Assembly (NCBI RefSeq): GCF_001729245.1 | Contig: NZ_CP015217.1 | Location: 1,180,001 to 1,244,000, forward strand | From: Leptospira tipperaryensis | GTDB lineage: Bacteria; Spirochaetota; Leptospiria; Leptospirales; Leptospiraceae | Direction: 5' to 3' | Length of the DNA stretch: 64,000 nt | In this document: positions 1-10,953 of the stretch, piece by piece | How positions within the stretch are numbered: the first letter of the stretch is position 1 | Layout of the letters: every line of letters starts with the position of its first letter | Notes under the pieces: generated by a model | Seen by the model: the letters and a program-made list of their open reading frames with translations, nothing else | What the model was told of the DNA's origin: nothing | The model's database searches: none | Program-made: the position numbers and the translations under genes

Positions 1-290
1 AGAAATAATTTTTTTACTTGTAAGAGGCGGGCCCGCTCTTCGATTTTATGAACCAGTTGAGTTCCGATTCCTTGTTTTCGAATCGAATCCTTTACAGCAA
101 AGGAACGCAACAACGCGGATTCCCCGCGTAGCTCCAAACCAACGATCGCTCCGAGTTCGGATTCGTCCCCGTAGCCGATAAAATTATTTAGATCCTGAGT
201 TTTGAGATCTTCTATCGGAAGAGCATTGTCTTGAAGAAGGTTCAAAACATTCTCAAAATTCGGATGAAAGAAAAAATCCAACTTAGACAC
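1..290 (-). CDS. GNAT-family N-acetyltransferase, ArsN2-like (partial, C-terminus beyond window)
   Basis: Reading the minus strand from a GTG at 290 gives about 96 residues with no stop before the window edge. AGGG lies six bases before the GTG. The protein begins VSKLDFFFHPNFENVL and contains a GNAT-like core: GAIVGLEL, then ALLRSFAVKDSIRKQGIGTQL, where RKQGIG is the acetyl-CoA pyrophosphate-binding motif (Q/RxxGxG/A). The ALLRS.AV stretch and the position divergent from arsR are typical of the small acetyltransferases called ArsN2, found in arsenic resistance loci; their substrate is poorly defined. The family call is firm. The arsenic link rests on context and resemblance. Confidence 0.75.
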   Translation of the reverse strand, partial: MSKLDFFFHPNFENVLNLLQDNALPIEDLKTQDLNNFIGYGDESELGAIVGLELRGESALLRSFAVKDSIRKQGIGTQLVHKIEERARLLQVKKLF

Positions 291-325
291 GGAGTTCCCT
301 TTTTCTAAAATTCAAAAGAAGATTC

Positions 326-356
326 TTGACTTCTTTATCGTATAATTACGATAAAG
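326..356 (+). promoter_or_regulatory. ArsR operator palindrome and promoter
   Basis: A perfect inverted repeat with 10-bp arms (CTTTATCGTA at 333-342, TACGATAAAG at 347-356) and a TAAT spacer lies directly before the arsR start. TATAAT (341-346) sits across its centre and TTGACT (326-331) just upstream. Operators of ArsR/SmtB repressors are inverted repeats overlapping their own promoter, so this is very probably the autoregulatory site. Which -35 pairs with the TATAAT is unclear, because TTGACT is only 9 bp away. Confidence 0.75.
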
Positions 357-359
357 AAT

Positions 360-704
360 ATGGTCGTCAACAAAAAAGTGAAATTTACGAAAGACACGAT
401 CCTTCTTGCTGAATTTGCGAAGGCCTTTGCGCACCCGGCCCGCTTATCGATTTTGCAGACGATCGCCGAAAAGAACGAATGTATCTGCGGCGAAATTGTG
501 GAAGTGCTTCCTTTAGCTCAGGCGACCGTTTCTCAACATCTCAAAGAATTAAAAGAGATCGGACTTATCAAGGGCGAGGTGGAAGGAAATAAGTCCTGCT
601 ATTGTATCAACTGGTCCAGAGTGAAGAAATTTCAGGAAGAATTGAATTCGTTTTTTGAAAGTTTAAATCAATCTAAAGAATCACAAAGTGAGAATTGTTG
701 TTAA
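360..704 (+). CDS. arsR: ArsR/SmtB-family arsenic-responsive repressor
   Basis: A 114-residue winged-helix repressor. FAKAFAHPARLSILQ and the recognition helix region ATVSQHLKELKEIGLIKGE are characteristic of ArsR/SmtB proteins. ECICGEIVE resembles the ELCVCDL metalloid-binding loop (two Cys two apart), and the C-terminus ends in a Cys-Cys pair that could add ligands. Without metalloid it should repress the ars operon; arsenite or antimonite binding releases it. The ATG at 360 follows a perfect palindrome at four bases and has no convincing Shine-Dalgarno. With TATAAT at 341-346 the transcript could be nearly leaderless. The stop overlaps the arsC ATG by one base (TAATG). Confidence 0.93.
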   Translation: MVVNKKVKFTKDTILLAEFAKAFAHPARLSILQTIAEKNECICGEIVEVLPLAQATVSQHLKELKEIGLIKGEVEGNKSCYCINWSRVKKFQEELNSFFESLNQSKESQSENCC

Positions 705-1147
705 TGAAAAAGCCGAATATACTCGTACTCTGTACTGGGAATAGCTGTAGAAGTCAAATCGCGGAAGGTTGGTTACGCTACTTTACCGGCAATCGCGCCG
801 TCATTTACAGCGCGGGAATCGAAACACACGGAGTGAATCCAAGAGCGATTCAGACGATGAAGGAAGTCGGAATCGATATTTCGAATCATACATCCAATCA
901 TATCGACGAATACAAAAATATAGAATTCGATTATATTCTCACTGTCTGCGATCACGCGAAAGAGAATTGTCCTTACTTTCCTTCCAAAGCTGTGAGGTTT
1001 CATCATAACTTTCCGGATCCCGCGAAAGCAAAAGGAACAGAAGAGGAAATTTTAGAAGAATTTAGAAAGGTTCGCGAGATGATTTGTCTCTATTCACAAA
1101 ACTGGATCGAAGAATTAAAACTGGACTCCGTGGCTACAAATGATTGA
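704..1147 (+). CDS. arsC: Arsenate reductase, thioredoxin-coupled (LMW-phosphatase fold)
   Basis: Reduces arsenate to arsenite for export. From the ATG at 704 the protein is 147 residues and starts [18 protein letters not shown]. This is the P-loop CX5R with Cys10, the nucleophile, and Arg16. The redox pair lies in [10 protein letters not shown] and numbers Cys82 and Cys89. Cys10/82/89 match the catalytic triad of the Staphylococcus pI258 thioredoxin-dependent enzyme exactly, which supports this start over the TTG nine bases upstream. It is translationally coupled to arsR (1-base overlap) and overlaps acr3 by eight bases. Confidence 0.95.
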   Translation: MKKPNILVLCTGNSCRSQIAEGWLRYFTGNRAVIYSAGIETHGVNPRAIQTMKEVGIDISNHTSNHIDEYKNIEFDYILTVCDHAKENCPYFPSKAVRFHHNFPDPAKAKGTEEEILEEFRKVREMICLYSQNWIEELKLDSVATND

Positions 1148-2183
1148 AACTCTGACAAAATCAAAATTGAGTTTTGTGGATCGCTATCTTACTCTCTGGA
1201 TTTTTCTTGCGATGGGAGGAGGAGTTCTTTTTGGAAAATTGATTCCGGGTGTTGAGGCCGGATTTAGTCGTCTTTCGATCGGAACTACGAATCTACCTTT
1301 GGCATTCGGTCTGATCCTGATGATGTATCCTCCTCTTGCAAAGGTTCAATTCGAAAGAATGAGGGAAGTTTTTTCCAACGTAAAAGTTCTTGTGATTTCC
1401 CTTTTTTTAAACTGGGTCGTAGGACCTTTGTTGATGTTCGGTTTAGCGATGTTCTTTTTAAAGGATTATCCCGAATATAGAATCGGACTTATTTTGATCG
1501 GACTGGCAAGATGTATCGCGATGGTCATCGTCTGGAACGAGCTGAGTGAAGGAAGTCGTGATTACGCCGCCGGTCTCGTTGCTCTCAACAGTATCTTTCA
1601 GATATTCTTCTATAGTATATACGCATACTTTTTTATTTCGGTTTTACCTCCCTATTTAGGATTTTCCGGAACTGAAATCAATCTTACAATCGGGCAAGTT
1701 ACGGAAAGCGTTTTTATATATCTAGGGATTCCTTTTTTTGCTGCGATTTTAAGCCGAGTCATTTTGATTCGTTTGAAAGGTAAGACTTGGTATGATAAAA
1801 AATTTATTCCAACCATTTCTCCGATCACATTGATTTCGCTTTTGTTTACGATCTTCTTTATGTTCAGTTTAAAAGGAAATTTGATTTTTGAAATTCCTTT
1901 CGATGTTCTGATCATTAGTATTCCTTTATTGATCTATTTTATTCTGATGTTCTTTGTCAGTTTTTGGATAGGAAAAATCATGAAAGTTGAATATTCTAAA
2001 ACCGCATCGATCGCCTTTACTTCCGCCGGAAATAATTTCGAGCTCGCGATCGCGGTCGCCATCGGAGTTTTCGGCATTTCGAGCGGCCAAGCCTTTGCGG
2101 GCGTGATTGGTCCTCTTGTGGAGGTTCCTGCCTTAATTCTTCTTGTAAGAGCCGCTCTTGAAATGAGGAAACGATGGTTTTAA
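1140..2183 (+). CDS. acr3: Arsenite efflux permease, ACR3 family
   Basis: A 347-residue inner-membrane transporter with about ten hydrophobic segments. It carries the ACR3 signature around [15 protein letters not shown] (Cys125 is the conserved functional cysteine of the family) and a C-terminal [12 protein letters not shown] segment. ACR3 pumps out arsenite using the proton-motive force. It is the third gene of the ars operon, with its ATG inside the arsC coding end, so arsenate reduction and export are co-expressed. Confidence 0.95.
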   Translation: MIETLTKSKLSFVDRYLTLWIFLAMGGGVLFGKLIPGVEAGFSRLSIGTTNLPLAFGLILMMYPPLAKVQFERMREVFSNVKVLVISLFLNWVVGPLLMFGLAMFFLKDYPEYRIGLILIGLARCIAMVIVWNELSEGSRDYAAGLVALNSIFQIFFYSIYAYFFISVLPPYLGFSGTEINLTIGQVTESVFIYLGIPFFAAILSRVILIRLKGKTWYDKKFIPTISPITLISLLFTIFFMFSLKGNLIFEIPFDVLIISIPLLIYFILMFFVSFWIGKIMKVEYSKTASIAFTSAGNNFELAIAVAIGVFGISSGQAFAGVIGPLVEVPALILLVRAALEMRKRWF

Positions 2184-2208
2184 AGTCCAGCAGTAAAGGA
2201 AGCCTAAG

Positions 2209-3501
2209 ATGACGACCGTTTCAAAATTATTTAACAGAGAATGTCAGTGTATTACGATCGAAAAGGAAGTTTTGGATAAGAGCTTTGTTGAAAAGATAAG
2301 GGCTTCTATGAACGCGGAGAATTCGGATCTTGCGTCTTTGACGGATCGATTCTTCGCTTCCAGCGCCTCCTTTTTGGATCCGAGTGATTTTACAAAGATT
2401 CAAAAGACAATTCAAGTAATTCAGAAAATTCTTAAAAACGAAAAGGTGAGAAAGGAAATTCTTAAAGAATTTCCGGAGAACTTGAAAGGACGTTTTTCCA
2501 AGGGTGGAGTTTTTTTGAGTTTTGATTTTCATCTCGCAGAAGACGGTCCGAAGTTGATTGAAATCAACACGAACGCGGGCGGCGCCTTTTTACAGACAAA
2601 ACTCGTGGAAGCTCAGAAAGAATGTTGTCCGGAGGTGAGGGAGGCTCTTGCGAGTCCGGAAGAAATTTTGGCGATCGAAAAGCGATTCTTTGAGTCTTTT
2701 TTGGAAGAATGGAGATCCACCGGAAAAGAGGGAGTTCCTACATTTGTTGCGATCGTAGACAAAAGTCCGAAGGAGCAGTTTCTTTATCCGGAGTTTCTTT
2801 TGTTCCGAGAAATGTTTTTATCCAAGGGAATTCCTTGCGAGATCGTAGAACCCGAGTCTTTGACGTTGGATGAAGACGGTTCTCTTTTCTTCGAAGGGAA
2901 GAAAGTGGATCTCATTTATAATCGTCTTACTGATTTTTATCTTTCAGAATTGGAGAATCAAAAGATTCGGTCTTCTTGGGAACAGGAAAAGACGGTCGTA
3001 ACTCCGAATCCTCTTGATTACGAACTTTACGCAAAGAAGACGAATTTGGTTCTTTGGAAAAAGGAGGAGTTCCTACGCGAGGCCGGTGTGGAAGAGTCGG
3101 ATCTCACGATTTTGGCCCAGTCGATTCCTCTGACCGGAATCGTAAAAAAAGAAAATTCGGAAGAACTCTGGAAGGAGAGAAAGAAATTCTTTTTTAAACC
3201 CGCGTCGGGCGGCTATGGAAGTAAGGCCGCTTACAGAGGAGATAAACTTACCAAAGGAACGTTTCAAGAAATCTTAGAAGGAGATAATATCTTTCAAGAG
3301 ATCGTTCTTCCTTCGGAAAGGATTCTCCTTAAGGATGGGGAGAAAGTTCCTTATAAGATGGATCTTCGGACCTATGTTTATCAGGAGGAGATCCTACTTT
3401 TGGCCGCGCGTTTGTATCAAGGACAGACGACTAATTTTAGAACTCCGGGCGGCGGTTTTTCTCCCGTTTATGTTCTTGGTATGGAATCCTCCGTTGCCTA
3501 A
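2209..3501 (+). CDS. ATP-grasp-like protein of the ars operon, function unknown
   Basis: A 430-residue soluble protein starting 25 bases after acr3, with AAAGGAAG before the ATG, so very likely the fourth gene of the ars operon. Two motifs stand out: LIEINTNAGGAFL (about residues 118-130) and FFKPASGGYGSKAAYRGDKL (about 330-350). They resemble the nucleotide-binding loops of glutathionylspermidine-synthase-like, circularly permuted ATP-grasp enzymes, which form a peptide-type bond from a carboxylate and an amine or thiol. The substrate is not shown. A role in making a thiol or amide adduct linked to arsenic handling is only inferred from position. Confidence 0.65.
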   Translation: MTTVSKLFNRECQCITIEKEVLDKSFVEKIRASMNAENSDLASLTDRFFASSASFLDPSDFTKIQKTIQVIQKILKNEKVRKEILKEFPENLKGRFSKGGVFLSFDFHLAEDGPKLIEINTNAGGAFLQTKLVEAQKECCPEVREALASPEEILAIEKRFFESFLEEWRSTGKEGVPTFVAIVDKSPKEQFLYPEFLLFREMFLSKGIPCEIVEPESLTLDEDGSLFFEGKKVDLIYNRLTDFYLSELENQKIRSSWEQEKTVVTPNPLDYELYAKKTNLVLWKKEEFLREAGVEESDLTILAQSIPLTGIVKKENSEELWKERKKFFFKPASGGYGSKAAYRGDKLTKGTFQEILEGDNIFQEIVLPSERILLKDGEKVPYKMDLRTYVYQEEILLLAARLYQGQTTNFRTPGGGFSPVYVLGMESSVA

Positions 3502-3534
3502 ACTGATATCCTTTTACCTTCCAGTAAAGTAGGA

Positions 3535-3735
3535 GACTCTAAACGATTCTTGAGAGGTTGTTTGTAGGAGTTCCCACAAAAAGTGAGAGAGGGCTTTTCT
3601 ACTTGCAAAATGATAATTTTATGATATAGGAAAGTCTCTCGCTTTTGTCCCGCGGACCCGCCTCCTCCACCCAAGATCAGGGTGGGGCGCGCGACTTTTA
3701 CTGAGGATTTTGTCGGAGTTCCGACAAGAACCGAT
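3535..3735 (+). repeat. Dispersed repeat, copy 1 (inverted copy at 62795-62950)
   Basis: This stretch reads, in order, ACTTGCAAAAT, GATATAGGAAAGT, a GC-rich CCTCC.CCC segment, GTGGGGCGCGCGACTTTTAC, and then a TGTCGGAGTTCCGACA palindrome. The same blocks in the same order appear on the minus strand at 62795-62950. It is flanked by GTAGGAGTTCCCACA-type motifs (near 3565 and 3840). No reading frame or terminal repeat typical of an insertion sequence was found. The rest of the 3502-4018 gap shows only the fabG promoter region. Confidence 0.7.
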
Positions 3736-3961
3736 CAAGACTGATTCCTTGTTAAGCAAAAGAGGGGAGTTCCCACATTCTTAAAAACTTCAGAATATCT
3801 CGAATCAAATTGAATCGAATTTCTTCCGTATTCTCGAAAAGTGTGAGTTCCTACTTTTCTAAATCTCACAATAAAACTCATCTTTCCAAAGTCCTGAAAT
3901 GAATTCCGACCAAAGCAGAACGTTCGTTCTGTCTCATAGTCTCAAAAGCTGGAAAACTCCC

Positions 3962-3989
3962 TTGACCCGGTATTTGAGCAAAATACCTT
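3962..3989 (+). promoter_or_regulatory. Candidate fabG promoter with operator-like inverted repeat
   Basis: TTGACC at 3962-3967 is a good -35, with a weak -10 (TACCTT, 3984-3989) 16 bp on. Between them sits a perfect inverted repeat: GGTATTT (3969-3975), a GAGCA loop and AAATACC (3981-3987). A palindrome inside the promoter spacer is a typical repressor position. The regulator is unknown. Confidence 0.5.
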
Positions 3990-4018
3990 AGCCGCAGAGC
4001 ACCCGAAAGGAAAGAATT

Positions 4019-4783
4019 ATGATCGATTTAAAAGGTAAAAACGCTGTTATCACCGGAGCCGCACGCGGAATCGGAAAATCCACAGCCCTCGTTCTTGCAA
4101 AAGCAGGAGCCAATATTGTTATCGCAGACCTCAATGAAGAATCCAGTAAGGCAACTGCGGAAGAAATCGCAAAACAAACCGGTGTAAAAGCCATCGGAGT
4201 AGGAACCAACGTAGCGGATTCGGAATCTGCGGCAAGTGCCATCAAAGCCTGCGTGGAAGAATTCGGTTCCGTTGATATTCTCGTAAACAATGCGGGAATC
4301 ACAAAAGACACTCTTCTTATGAGAATGAAAAAAGAACAGTGGGACGCGGTTATCGCCGTAAACTTAACCGGAACTTTTAACTGCACGCAAGCCGCTGTCA
4401 AATATATGATGAAGAATCCGAACGGCGGATCCATCATCAACCTTTCTTCGATCGCGGGTGTGAACGGTAACGTAGGACAAACCAATTACTCGGCTTCGAA
4501 AGCGGGTGTGATCGGATTTACAAAAGCAGTCGCACTGGAAATGGCGTCTCGTAAGGTTCGTTGTAATGCGATCGCTCCGGGTTTTATCGCCACTGAAATG
4601 ACCGATGCAATTCCTGAAAAAATCAGACACGCAATGGTTGCCGCAATTCCCCTGAAAAGAGCCGGACTTCCGGAAGATATCGCGAACACCATCGCATTCT
4701 TAGCTTCCGACATCTCTTCTTTCATCACCGGTCAGGTGATAGAAGTGAACGGCGGAGGATTTCTTCCAGGCGTAACCGAATAA
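4019..4783 (+). CDS. fabG: 3-oxoacyl-[acyl-carrier-protein] reductase
   Basis: A 254-residue short-chain dehydrogenase that reduces 3-ketoacyl-ACP with NADPH in type II fatty acid synthesis. It has the TGAARGIG cofactor loop (12-19), NNAG (90-93), the catalytic Ser near 144, and YSASK with Tyr157 and Lys161. The C-terminal SFITGQVIEVNGGGF is typical of FabG. AAAGGAAAG lies four bases before the ATG. It is followed by its own terminator-like hairpin. acpP lies 560 bp downstream under a separate promoter, so the two fatty-acid genes are neighbours but not one tight operon. Confidence 0.93.
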   Translation: MIDLKGKNAVITGAARGIGKSTALVLAKAGANIVIADLNEESSKATAEEIAKQTGVKAIGVGTNVADSESAASAIKACVEEFGSVDILVNNAGITKDTLLMRMKKEQWDAVIAVNLTGTFNCTQAAVKYMMKNPNGGSIINLSSIAGVNGNVGQTNYSASKAGVIGFTKAVALEMASRKVRCNAIAPGFIATEMTDAIPEKIRHAMVAAIPLKRAGLPEDIANTIAFLASDISSFITGQVIEVNGGGFLPGVTE

Positions 4784-4798
4784 TCATTTAAGAAATGT

Positions 4799-4840
4799 TC
4801 TTCCATTCCGAAATCGGAGTGGAAGAATCTCTCATTTTTT
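4799..4840 (+). terminator. Probable fabG terminator
   Basis: TCTTCCATTCC (4799-4809) and GGAGTGGAAGA (4816-4826) form an 11-bp stem with one G-T type pair. A run of T begins at 4835. The run is about eight bases beyond the stem, so efficiency is uncertain. Confidence 0.5.
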
Positions 4841-5204
4841 TATTTCCTTTAATTCGTTCGAAAAAAAAGAATTCTCACTCAATTCTTCTTACCTCTCCGT
4901 ACTTAAATTCAACTTTTTACTTTTTTAGAATTCCTTTTGGGAATAAAATTCAAAACGAGGAACGCTTTTTCTTTGAATGTGATTCTAATGAGACAAGCTC
5001 TTATCAAAATCCACGCCTTCTTTTTATCGTAGAATGGATTTAAAGAACAACTCCGGGCATTCTAAGTGACCCGATGAAATCGCGATCAATGAATTACACT
5101 CGAATCCATGAGACCGGATTCTTATGAATTTTTTCCTGCGATACATCCGATCTTTTTGAATTGAAAAATCCGATTTGAAAAACGAAACCGAATCATAATT
5201 TAAG

Positions 5205-5625
<421 letters not shown>

Positions 5626-5632
5626 CCCTCCT

Positions 5633-6376
5633 TTGATCTTTAAAAAATCACAATCTCCTTCTTCACTCAAAAACCCCGAGCGGGTCAAAACTCTACAGAA
5701 ACTTTCCAAAAAAATCGGAATCAAATTTTCCAATCTAGAATTTTATAATACCGCATTCATACACAGTTCTTATAAAAATGAGAATCTGGAAATTCCGGAG
5801 GACAACGAACGTCTGGAGTTCCTCGGAGATTCCGTCCTCGGTCTCGTAGCGGCGCGTTTTCTCTTTCAAAACTATCCCAGAGCCGCAGAGGGAGAATTAT
5901 CTCGAATTAAGTCGAGAATCGTCTCTACGCCGATTCTAAACACCATCTCGGAGAAGCTGGGTCTTTCCGAGTATCTTCTTTTGGGAAAAGGAGAAGCGAG
6001 TTCTCAGGGAAAGGGACGTCGAAAACTTTCAGCGAATCTTTTTGAATCTTTGGTCGGCGCGATCTATTTGGATCTCGGATTTGAGGCTTCCGAAAAATTC
6101 ATATTGAAACACTTAATAGAATTTGCGGAAAATCCTGAAAAAGAAGAATCTGTCAGAGATTATAAAACTCAACTCCAAGAATACGCTCAGAAAAATTTCA
6201 AGGTTCTTCCCGTTTATCGCATGAAAGGAGAATCCGGTCCCGATCACGCGAAGGTCTTTCAAGTTTCCGTTCGAATCCGTGATCAGTGGGAAGCAAGCGG
6301 CACCGGAGTGAGTAAAAAGGCCGCGGAACAAAACGCAGCAAAAGAACTTTACAATCGAATTAAAAGAGGGTCTTAG
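5633..6376 (+). CDS. rnc: Ribonuclease III
   Basis: A 247-residue double-strand-specific endonuclease for rRNA and mRNA processing. The signature [13 protein letters not shown] (about 59-70) has the catalytic Glu and Asp residues. A second acidic cluster lies in [15 protein letters not shown]. The double-stranded-RNA-binding domain occupies the C-terminal 70 residues ([17 protein letters not shown] ... [16 protein letters not shown]). No ATG precedes the conserved region, so the TTG at 5633 is used; it lacks a clear ribosome site and just follows the acpP terminator, so the exact start is uncertain. Confidence 0.93.
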   Translation: MIFKKSQSPSSLKNPERVKTLQKLSKKIGIKFSNLEFYNTAFIHSSYKNENLEIPEDNERLEFLGDSVLGLVAARFLFQNYPRAAEGELSRIKSRIVSTPILNTISEKLGLSEYLLLGKGEASSQGKGRRKLSANLFESLVGAIYLDLGFEASEKFILKHLIEFAENPEKEESVRDYKTQLQEYAQKNFKVLPVYRMKGESGPDHAKVFQVSVRIRDQWEASGTGVSKKAAEQNAAKELYNRIKRGS

Positions 6377-6436
6377 AAGAAAACGTTCCTCGCCAAATCA
6401 AGATTCAACGAATGAAAGGACGACAATCAAGATAGT

Positions 6437-7988
<1,552 letters not shown>

Positions 7989-7992
<4 letters not shown>

Positions 7993-8870
7993 ATTTCGAA
8001 TTCGATTTTTTTAAATCAATCAATCCTTTGATCCTTCTAAAAGTGAAGGAGAGAAGTCTTGCGGAAGAATTGATCCTGGTCGTTTATTTTATTTTCTTTC
8101 TGATTGTTTCTTATCGAGTGATTCTTTTCGTTCTGGATTTTTTTCGACCTACGATAGACGTAACCGCGCGTTACAATCGAAGAAAGATGGCTCGGATGTC
8201 CTTTGTCATCGTGGGATTGATCATTCTTCTTCCCGTCGTTTTCTCCGGGCTTTCTTATCTTCCAACGGTGATGGGCCTTGCGGGAGCGGGGATCGTGATT
8301 TCTCTGAAGGACATCACTCTCAACTACGTGGGTTGGTTTTTTATTCACGGAAGTAACGGCTTTGAGGTCGGTGATAGAATCGAAATCGAAAGCGTTCGAG
8401 GGGACGTGATCAATATCGGGATGAATCGTTTTACTCTCATGGAAATTTCTTCGGACCCTAAGTCGGATCAATCCACAAATCGTCTCGTTCACTTCCCGAA
8501 TCACTACGTCATCTTGAAGCCCATCGTCGTCGTAAAGGACAAGATGAACTACGTCTGGGACGAGATGAGAATCAAAATTCCTTACGATTCCGATTTTGAA
8601 AAAGCGGAAGAACTTTTAAATGGAATCATTCAAAACAACGCCGTGATCGATCAGGAAGAAATCGAATACACACTTCAGGAACTTTCTAAAAACTATCTGG
8701 TTCGTCTCGGTAAAACTTCTCCGATCGTCTATCTTTCTCTCGAAGAAGGCGGGATTCTTTTTTCCCTTCGTTATCTGACTCACGTTCGCGAAAGAAGGGA
8801 TATGAAAACAAAAATCGCTCATACGATCTTGAAGGAATTCAAACTCTTCCCGGGTATAAGAATATTATAA
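7989..8870 (+). CDS. MscS-family mechanosensitive channel-like protein
   Basis: A 293-residue membrane protein with three predicted transmembrane segments (about 25-50, 68-85, 88-112). The last, LPTVMGLAGAGIVISLKDI, is the glycine- and alanine-rich pore helix type of MscS. The following beta domain has NGFEVGDRIEIESVRGDVINIGMNRF, the classic MscS Sm-like domain. Such channels release osmolytes at hypo-osmotic shock. It is shorter than large multi-domain family members and similar in size to E. coli MscS. The ATG overlaps the aroB stop. Confidence 0.88.
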
Positions 8871-8966
8871 TATTCGGGACATTTTTGTCGCGTCAAAGAA
8901 AATGAGTATTCTTTTGTCCTCGGGTTCGCTCCGAGAATTTTTAAACCGACGTTAAAAAGAAAACCC

Positions 8967-9728
8967 ATGTATAGAACCAGATTTCAAAAGGAGATCGTAG
9001 CAGAATTTCTGCCTCCGAAACGAAAGATCAAAACACAAAGATTGATCCTTCTCTGCGACGGAATGCCTTCGATTCCAAAAAAGCAAGGCCTTGTTGAATT
9101 TCTTTCTTCAAAAGGATATTGGGTGATCTATCCGAGATATCGCGGCGCCTGGGAAAGCGATGGAGAATTTTTAAAGAATTCTCCACACCTCGATATTTTG
9201 AATATCATCGATGAAGTCCTTTCTTCCAAAAAAATTAAAGAGAATTCTTTTTATCAGAGTTTTGATCTATTTCCGTCCGAAATTTTTGTGATCGGCGGGA
9301 GTTTTGGAGGAGCGACGGCGCTTCTGTCTTCCTTGGATTCTCGAGTTAAAAAGGTGATCGCAAATTGTCCCGTCGTGGATTGGAAAATTTTAAAAGAAGA
9401 AGAATCCGCCGAGACCGCAAACCCAAACTATGTTTCTTATCTGAAGGATACTTTTGGAAACGCGTATCGTCTTTCGGAAAAGAACTGGAAAAAACTTTAC
9501 GACGGTAAATTTTTCAATCCGATCTTTCACGCAAAGGAATTAAATCCGAATAAGATTCGTATGTTTCACGCGATGGACGATCCTTATATCCCTGCGGGAG
9601 TTGTTAAGAGTTTTGCCGATCTGACAAAGATCAAGCTCAAACTTCTGAAAAAGGGCGGACATCTGAGTACGGATTGGATCGTAAAAAAGTATTGGAATGA
9701 GATTCATCGATTTTTTATCGCGAATTAA
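8967..9728 (+). CDS. Alpha/beta hydrolase (dienelactone hydrolase / S9 peptidase-like)
   Basis: A 253-residue protein with the alpha/beta-hydrolase fold. The nucleophile elbow is GGSFGG (G-x-S-x-G), the acid is probably in HAMDDPYIP, and the catalytic His in KKGGHLSTDW. An early RYRGAWESDGEF segment resembles the oxyanion region of prolyl-oligopeptidase-like esterases. No signal peptide, so cytoplasmic. Substrate unknown. It is a separate unit 96 bp after the channel gene. Confidence 0.82.
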   Translation: MYRTRFQKEIVAEFLPPKRKIKTQRLILLCDGMPSIPKKQGLVEFLSSKGYWVIYPRYRGAWESDGEFLKNSPHLDILNIIDEVLSSKKIKENSFYQSFDLFPSEIFVIGGSFGGATALLSSLDSRVKKVIANCPVVDWKILKEEESAETANPNYVSYLKDTFGNAYRLSEKNWKKLYDGKFFNPIFHAKELNPNKIRMFHAMDDPYIPAGVVKSFADLTKIKLKLLKKGGHLSTDWIVKKYWNEIHRFFIAN

Positions 9729-9822
9729 AACCGATTCTTTCAAACTCGTTTTTATTTTAGAATTTTAGTATGATTTTTGGATTGATCTCTCGAAGGAAAT
9801 AACTGCTCGGAAGTAACGACGT

Positions 9823-10854
9823 ATGAAACGAAAAGTCATCGGAATATTCTTAAATTTGATCTTTCCACCCTTTGGTTTTTATTATTTAAAAGACCGTCTG
9901 TTTTTTTGGATCTTCTACGGATATACTTTGTTTGCGGGGTTGCTCGTTTCCGTTTTTACTTATATCCTTTTTGAAAACCGTTCGGGGAAAGCTGCGTTAT
10001 TCTTTCTTGTCTTCGCCCTTTTGACAAATTGGGGGATTCTCATTTTTGCGAGTCTCGTTTCCGAAGCAAAAAAGTTATCTTTGAGTTCCGGGCGTTTTCC
10101 TTCTCCGTATTGGTTTTTGCCGGTGAGCGTTCTTTTTCTTTTGTTTTTCGGAATCGCAACCGACGAACTTGTAAAAGACAGAATTCTAAAAGGAAAGGTT
10201 CAACTTTCCTCCGGAATGATTCCGAGCGTAAACGTGAATGATTTTTTCTATATTACGGAATTGTTTTATAAGAAAGAGTTAAAACGAGGCGATATCGTAG
10301 CTTTTCGAAACGAAGAATCAGGACGTCAGTCGCTTGGTAGAATCGTAGGTCTTCCCGGAGAAAGTATTTCGGTCGTCGAGGAAAGGACGACGGATCGTTT
10401 CGAAGTGACTCGAATCCTTGTGAACGGAGAAAAAATTCCGCAAGAAAGATCGGAAAAGAGAAGCGGAGACTTTCGCTCCGGCTTGGATTCGCAGGAACGA
10501 ATCGTCCTGATAGAAGCCCTCGGAGATCGTCTCGTTCCGATTTTGGAATCAAAATCCAATTCGGGCCTAGTCTACTTTTCGAAGGTGAAACTCGCTGAAG
10601 ACGAGCTCTTTCTCGTGGGAGACAACCGAGACGGTTCCATCGATTCAAGAATGCTCGGTCCGATTCGTTTTGATCAGTTGATCGGAAAATTCGCTTTTAC
10701 GTATTTATCTTCCAATCAAGACAAGGTCCCCACGAAAATCTGCGAGGGAGATCAGGATTATTTTTGCTCCGTAAAACGATTTTATAAAATTCTAATGCTT
10801 GGAAATATTCGCTGGAGTTATTTAGGTTTTGATAATGCAGCGGTGAAAAAGTGA
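9823..10854 (+). CDS. Signal peptidase I-like membrane protein (S26), catalytic Lys apparently absent
   Basis: A 343-residue protein with about three N-terminal membrane segments followed by an S26-type domain. SSGMIPSV (about 129-136) has the SxMxP nucleophile Ser130. RGDIVAF, RIVGLPGE and VGDNRDGSIDSR are the further boxes B, D and E of LepB-like peptidases. In active LepB box D reads K-R-x-x-G-L-P-G, with the Lys as general base; here the same position is Gly (GRIVGLPGE, about 172). It is therefore either an atypical or inactive S26 paralogue, or uses another base. The C-terminal tail after box E is cysteine-containing and unique. Confidence 0.8.
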   Translation: MKRKVIGIFLNLIFPPFGFYYLKDRLFFWIFYGYTLFAGLLVSVFTYILFENRSGKAALFFLVFALLTNWGILIFASLVSEAKKLSLSSGRFPSPYWFLPVSVLFLLFFGIATDELVKDRILKGKVQLSSGMIPSVNVNDFFYITELFYKKELKRGDIVAFRNEESGRQSLGRIVGLPGESISVVEERTTDRFEVTRILVNGEKIPQERSEKRSGDFRSGLDSQERIVLIEALGDRLVPILESKSNSGLVYFSKVKLAEDELFLVGDNRDGSIDSRMLGPIRFDQLIGKFAFTYLSSNQDKVPTKICEGDQDYFCSVKRFYKILMLGNIRWSYLGFDNAAVKK

Positions 10855-10953
10855 ATTAGTATTTTTGAATATTCTCTCTTAAAAAAGATTTTTTAGAAAC
10901 AAAAAAGATTTTTGTAGGAGTTCCGACGAGCCAGGCTTTTTAGAAAAAGGCTT

